Positions 62,480 through 64,000 of a DNA stretch of 64,000 nt are shown here, one piece after another. Position 1 is the first letter of the stretch. Each line of letters starts with the position of its first letter. The notes below the pieces were generated by a model. It was not told the DNA's origin. It did no database searches and saw nothing but the letters and a program-made list of their open reading frames with translations. The translations under genes and the position numbers were made by a program. The stretch lies in the NCBI RefSeq assembly GCF_051020985.1, contig NW_027475145.1, positions 372,001 through 436,000 of the forward strand, read 5' to 3'. The stretch comes from Nomia melanderi. Lineage: Eukaryota > Arthropoda > Insecta > Hymenoptera > Halictidae.

Positions 62480-63528
62480 GCACCCGAGATATCACCAGAT
62501 ATATTTGGATTTTTCCCTGACCCTGAGTGTCCGGCCCCATGAGACGTTGGTTTACTCGGCCCCTGGCGGTCGGAGGTCGTTCCCGCTGCACAGATGCATG
62601 CGCCAGGGCCTCCTGCAGATAATGAACTTTGATTTATTGCGCTATCTGTAATAGCACCCGAGATATCACCAGATATATATTGGATTTTCCCCTGACCCTG
62701 AGTGCCCGGACCCATGAGATGGTGGTTTTCTCGGCCCCTGGTGGTCCGAGGTCGTTCCCGCTGTACAGATTCATTCGCCTGGGCCTCCTACAGACAATGC
62801 ACTTTGATTTATTGCGCTATCTGTAATAGCACCCGAGAAATCACCAGCTATATATTGGATTTTTCCCTGACCCTGAGTGTCCGGCCCCATGAGACGTTGG
62901 TTTACTCGGCCCCTGGTGGTCGGAAGTCGTTCCTGCTGCACAGATGCATGCGCCAGGGCCTCCTGCAGATAATTCACTTTGGTTTATTGCGCTATCTCTA
63001 ATAGCACCCGAGATATCACCAGATATATATTGGATTTTGCCTTGCCCCTGTGTGTCCGGCCCCATGAGGCGGTGGTTTTCTCGGCCCCTGGTGGTCCGAG
63101 GTCGTTCGAGCTGCACAGATTCATGCGCCAGGGCCTCCTACAGACAATGCACTTTGATTTATTGCGCTATCTGTAATAGCACCCGAGATATCACCAGATA
63201 TATATTGGATTTTTCCTTGACCCTCAGTGTCCGGCCCCATGAGACTGTGGTTTTCTTGGCCCCTGGTGGTCCGAGGTCGTTCCCGCTGGCCAGATTCATG
63301 CGCCATGGCCTCCTACAGACAATGCACTTTGATTTATTGCGCTATCTGTAATAGCACCCGAGATATCACCAGATATATATTGGATTTTCCCCTGACCCGG
63401 TGTGTCCGGTCCCGTGAGTCGGTGGTTTTCTCGGCCCCTGGTGGTCCGAGGTCGTTCCCGCTGCCCAGATTCAAGCGCCAGGGCCTCCTACAGACAATGC
63501 ACTTTGATTTATTGCGCTATCTGTAATT

Positions 63529-63703
63529 GCACCCGAGATATCACCAGATATTTGCTGGATTTTTACATGACCTTGGGTGACGGATTCCGTATATCTGTAA
63601 TTTTCTCGGCCCCTGGTGGTCCGCGGTCGTTCCTGCGGCACAGATTCATTCGCAAGGGCCTCCTACAGACAATGCACTTTGATTTATTGCGCTATCTGTA
63701 ATA
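63529..63703 (+). repeat. Type-B monomer 29
   Basis: Copy of 59347 at 4182 bp, with 'cccctggtggtccgcgg' where the first copy has 'cccctgctggtccgcgg'. Confidence 0.88.
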
Positions 63704-64000
63704 GCACCCGAGGTATCACCAGATATATTTGGATTTTTCCCTGACCCTGAGTGTCCGGCCCCATGAGACGTTGGTTTACTCGGCCCCTGGTGGTCGGAGG
63801 TCGTTCCCGCTGCACAGATGCATGCGCCAGGGCCTCCTGCAGATAATGAACTTTGATTTATTGCGCTATCTGTAATAGCACCCGAGATATCACCAGATAT
63901 ATATTGGATTTTTCCCTGACCCTGAGTGCCCGGCCCCATGAGACGGTGGTTTACTCGGCCCCTGGTAGTCGGAGGTCGTTCCCGCTGGCCAGATTCATTC

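Larger units (their letters stand above)
1..64000 (+). repeat. Tandem satellite array, 175-bp monomer, about 366 copies
   Basis: The same 175-bp unit repeats head-to-tail from the first base to the last, with no inversion and no unrelated insertion seen. The phase of 'gcacccgag' moves from 51 to 63879 in 365 steps, a net 47 bp short of 365 x 175. Seventeen of those missing bases come from one deletion near 61360; the rest are scattered 1-2 bp indels in roughly 50 monomers. Nucleosome-length satellites in long arrays with local higher-order duplications are characteristic of eukaryotic centromeric or pericentromeric DNA. That role is inferred here, because no kinetochore-protein data or chromosome position is available. 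I do not recognise the family. Everything else listed is a subdivision of this array, so no part of the window is unannotated sequence. Confidence 0.97.
45170..64000 (+). repeat. Right domain: B, C and D subfamilies
   Basis: This domain holds 20 type-B monomers, about one per 950 bp against one per 5 kb to the left. It also holds all 19 type-C monomers ('ggtttact.gg' with 'ggtcggagg'; near 45415, 45771, 46467, 46816, 47517, 48741, 49440, 53469, 53813, 56790, 57663, 58362, 58720, 59587, 59767, 62540, 62900, 63767 and 63947). All 15 type-D monomers ('ccgtgagtcggtgg') are here too, near 45583, 47333, 48558, 49957, 50132, 52057, 52407, 52757, 54157, 54507, 56955, 57480, 59231, 61489 and 63413. 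C and D were not seen before 45.4 kb. Confidence 0.85.
62222..64000 (+). repeat. 24-monomer-spaced segment, copy 2 (cut by window end)
   Basis: Colinear with 58040-59818 to the last base, so the duplication continues past the window. Differences seen include 'attcaagcgcc' near 63473 for 'attcatgcgcc', and 'gaggtatcacc' near 63710. Confidence 0.87.

Noticed and set aside
1..64000. CRISPR array
   Set aside because: There are direct repeats but no unique spacers; the whole 175 bp repeats and copies abut directly.
1..64000. Telomeric repeats, rRNA or tRNA gene clusters
   Set aside because: No TTAGGG-type runs, no conserved rRNA segments and no tRNA-like fold were seen; every stretch aligns to the 175-bp monomer.

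Overview
The whole 64 kb window is one uninterrupted head-to-tail satellite DNA array. The monomer is 175 bp. Taking the recurring 'gcacccgag' as the monomer start, I place the first start at 51 and the last at 63879. This gives 365 complete monomers with a mean length of about 174.9 bp, plus a 50-bp partial copy on the left and a 122-bp partial copy on the right. All copies lie in the same orientation. I found no protein-coding gene, RNA gene, transposon, CRISPR array or unique spacer. The many 60-164-codon open frames are by-products of the repeat: 175 is 1 mod 3, so each frame is read in turn until it meets the stop codons at the monomer junction (taatag).

A megasatellite-like array of nucleosome-sized (175 bp) monomers with local higher-order duplications is typical of eukaryotic centromeric or pericentromeric heterochromatin. 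I do not recognise the family and cannot name the organism. The consensus is about 53% GC by hand count and keeps about nine CpG sites per monomer.

Layout: 1-7.4 kb is mostly standard type-A monomers. From 7.4 to about 35 kb the array is rich in a 'gaggtagatacc' subfamily (E, last seen near 32.5 kb) and in 174-bp 'cggcccatgag' monomers (F). It is built from large near-identical blocks: a 26-monomer unit at 7565-12113, re-copied with a 7-monomer insertion, and a 13-monomer tandem duplication at 15690-20239. From about 35 to 45 kb type-A monomers dominate, and there is a clear footprint of a one-monomer unequal crossover at 39403-39577. At about 45.17 kb the composition changes abruptly. From there to the end the array is rich in three subfamilies: B (a diverged internal block, 20 of 29 copies here), C ('ggtttact.gg' with 'ggtcggagg', all 19 copies here) and D ('ccgtgagtcgg', all 15 copies here). 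These are arranged in 17- and 24-monomer duplications and local dimers.

The duplications use many different shifts (2, 4, 5, 11, 12, 13, 16, 17, 19/20, 24, 25, 26 and 33 monomers) rather than one fixed period. The array therefore looks like a mosaic built by repeated unequal exchange and conversion. All boundaries and counts were read by eye and should be taken as accurate to a few bases; sequence identities were not computed.
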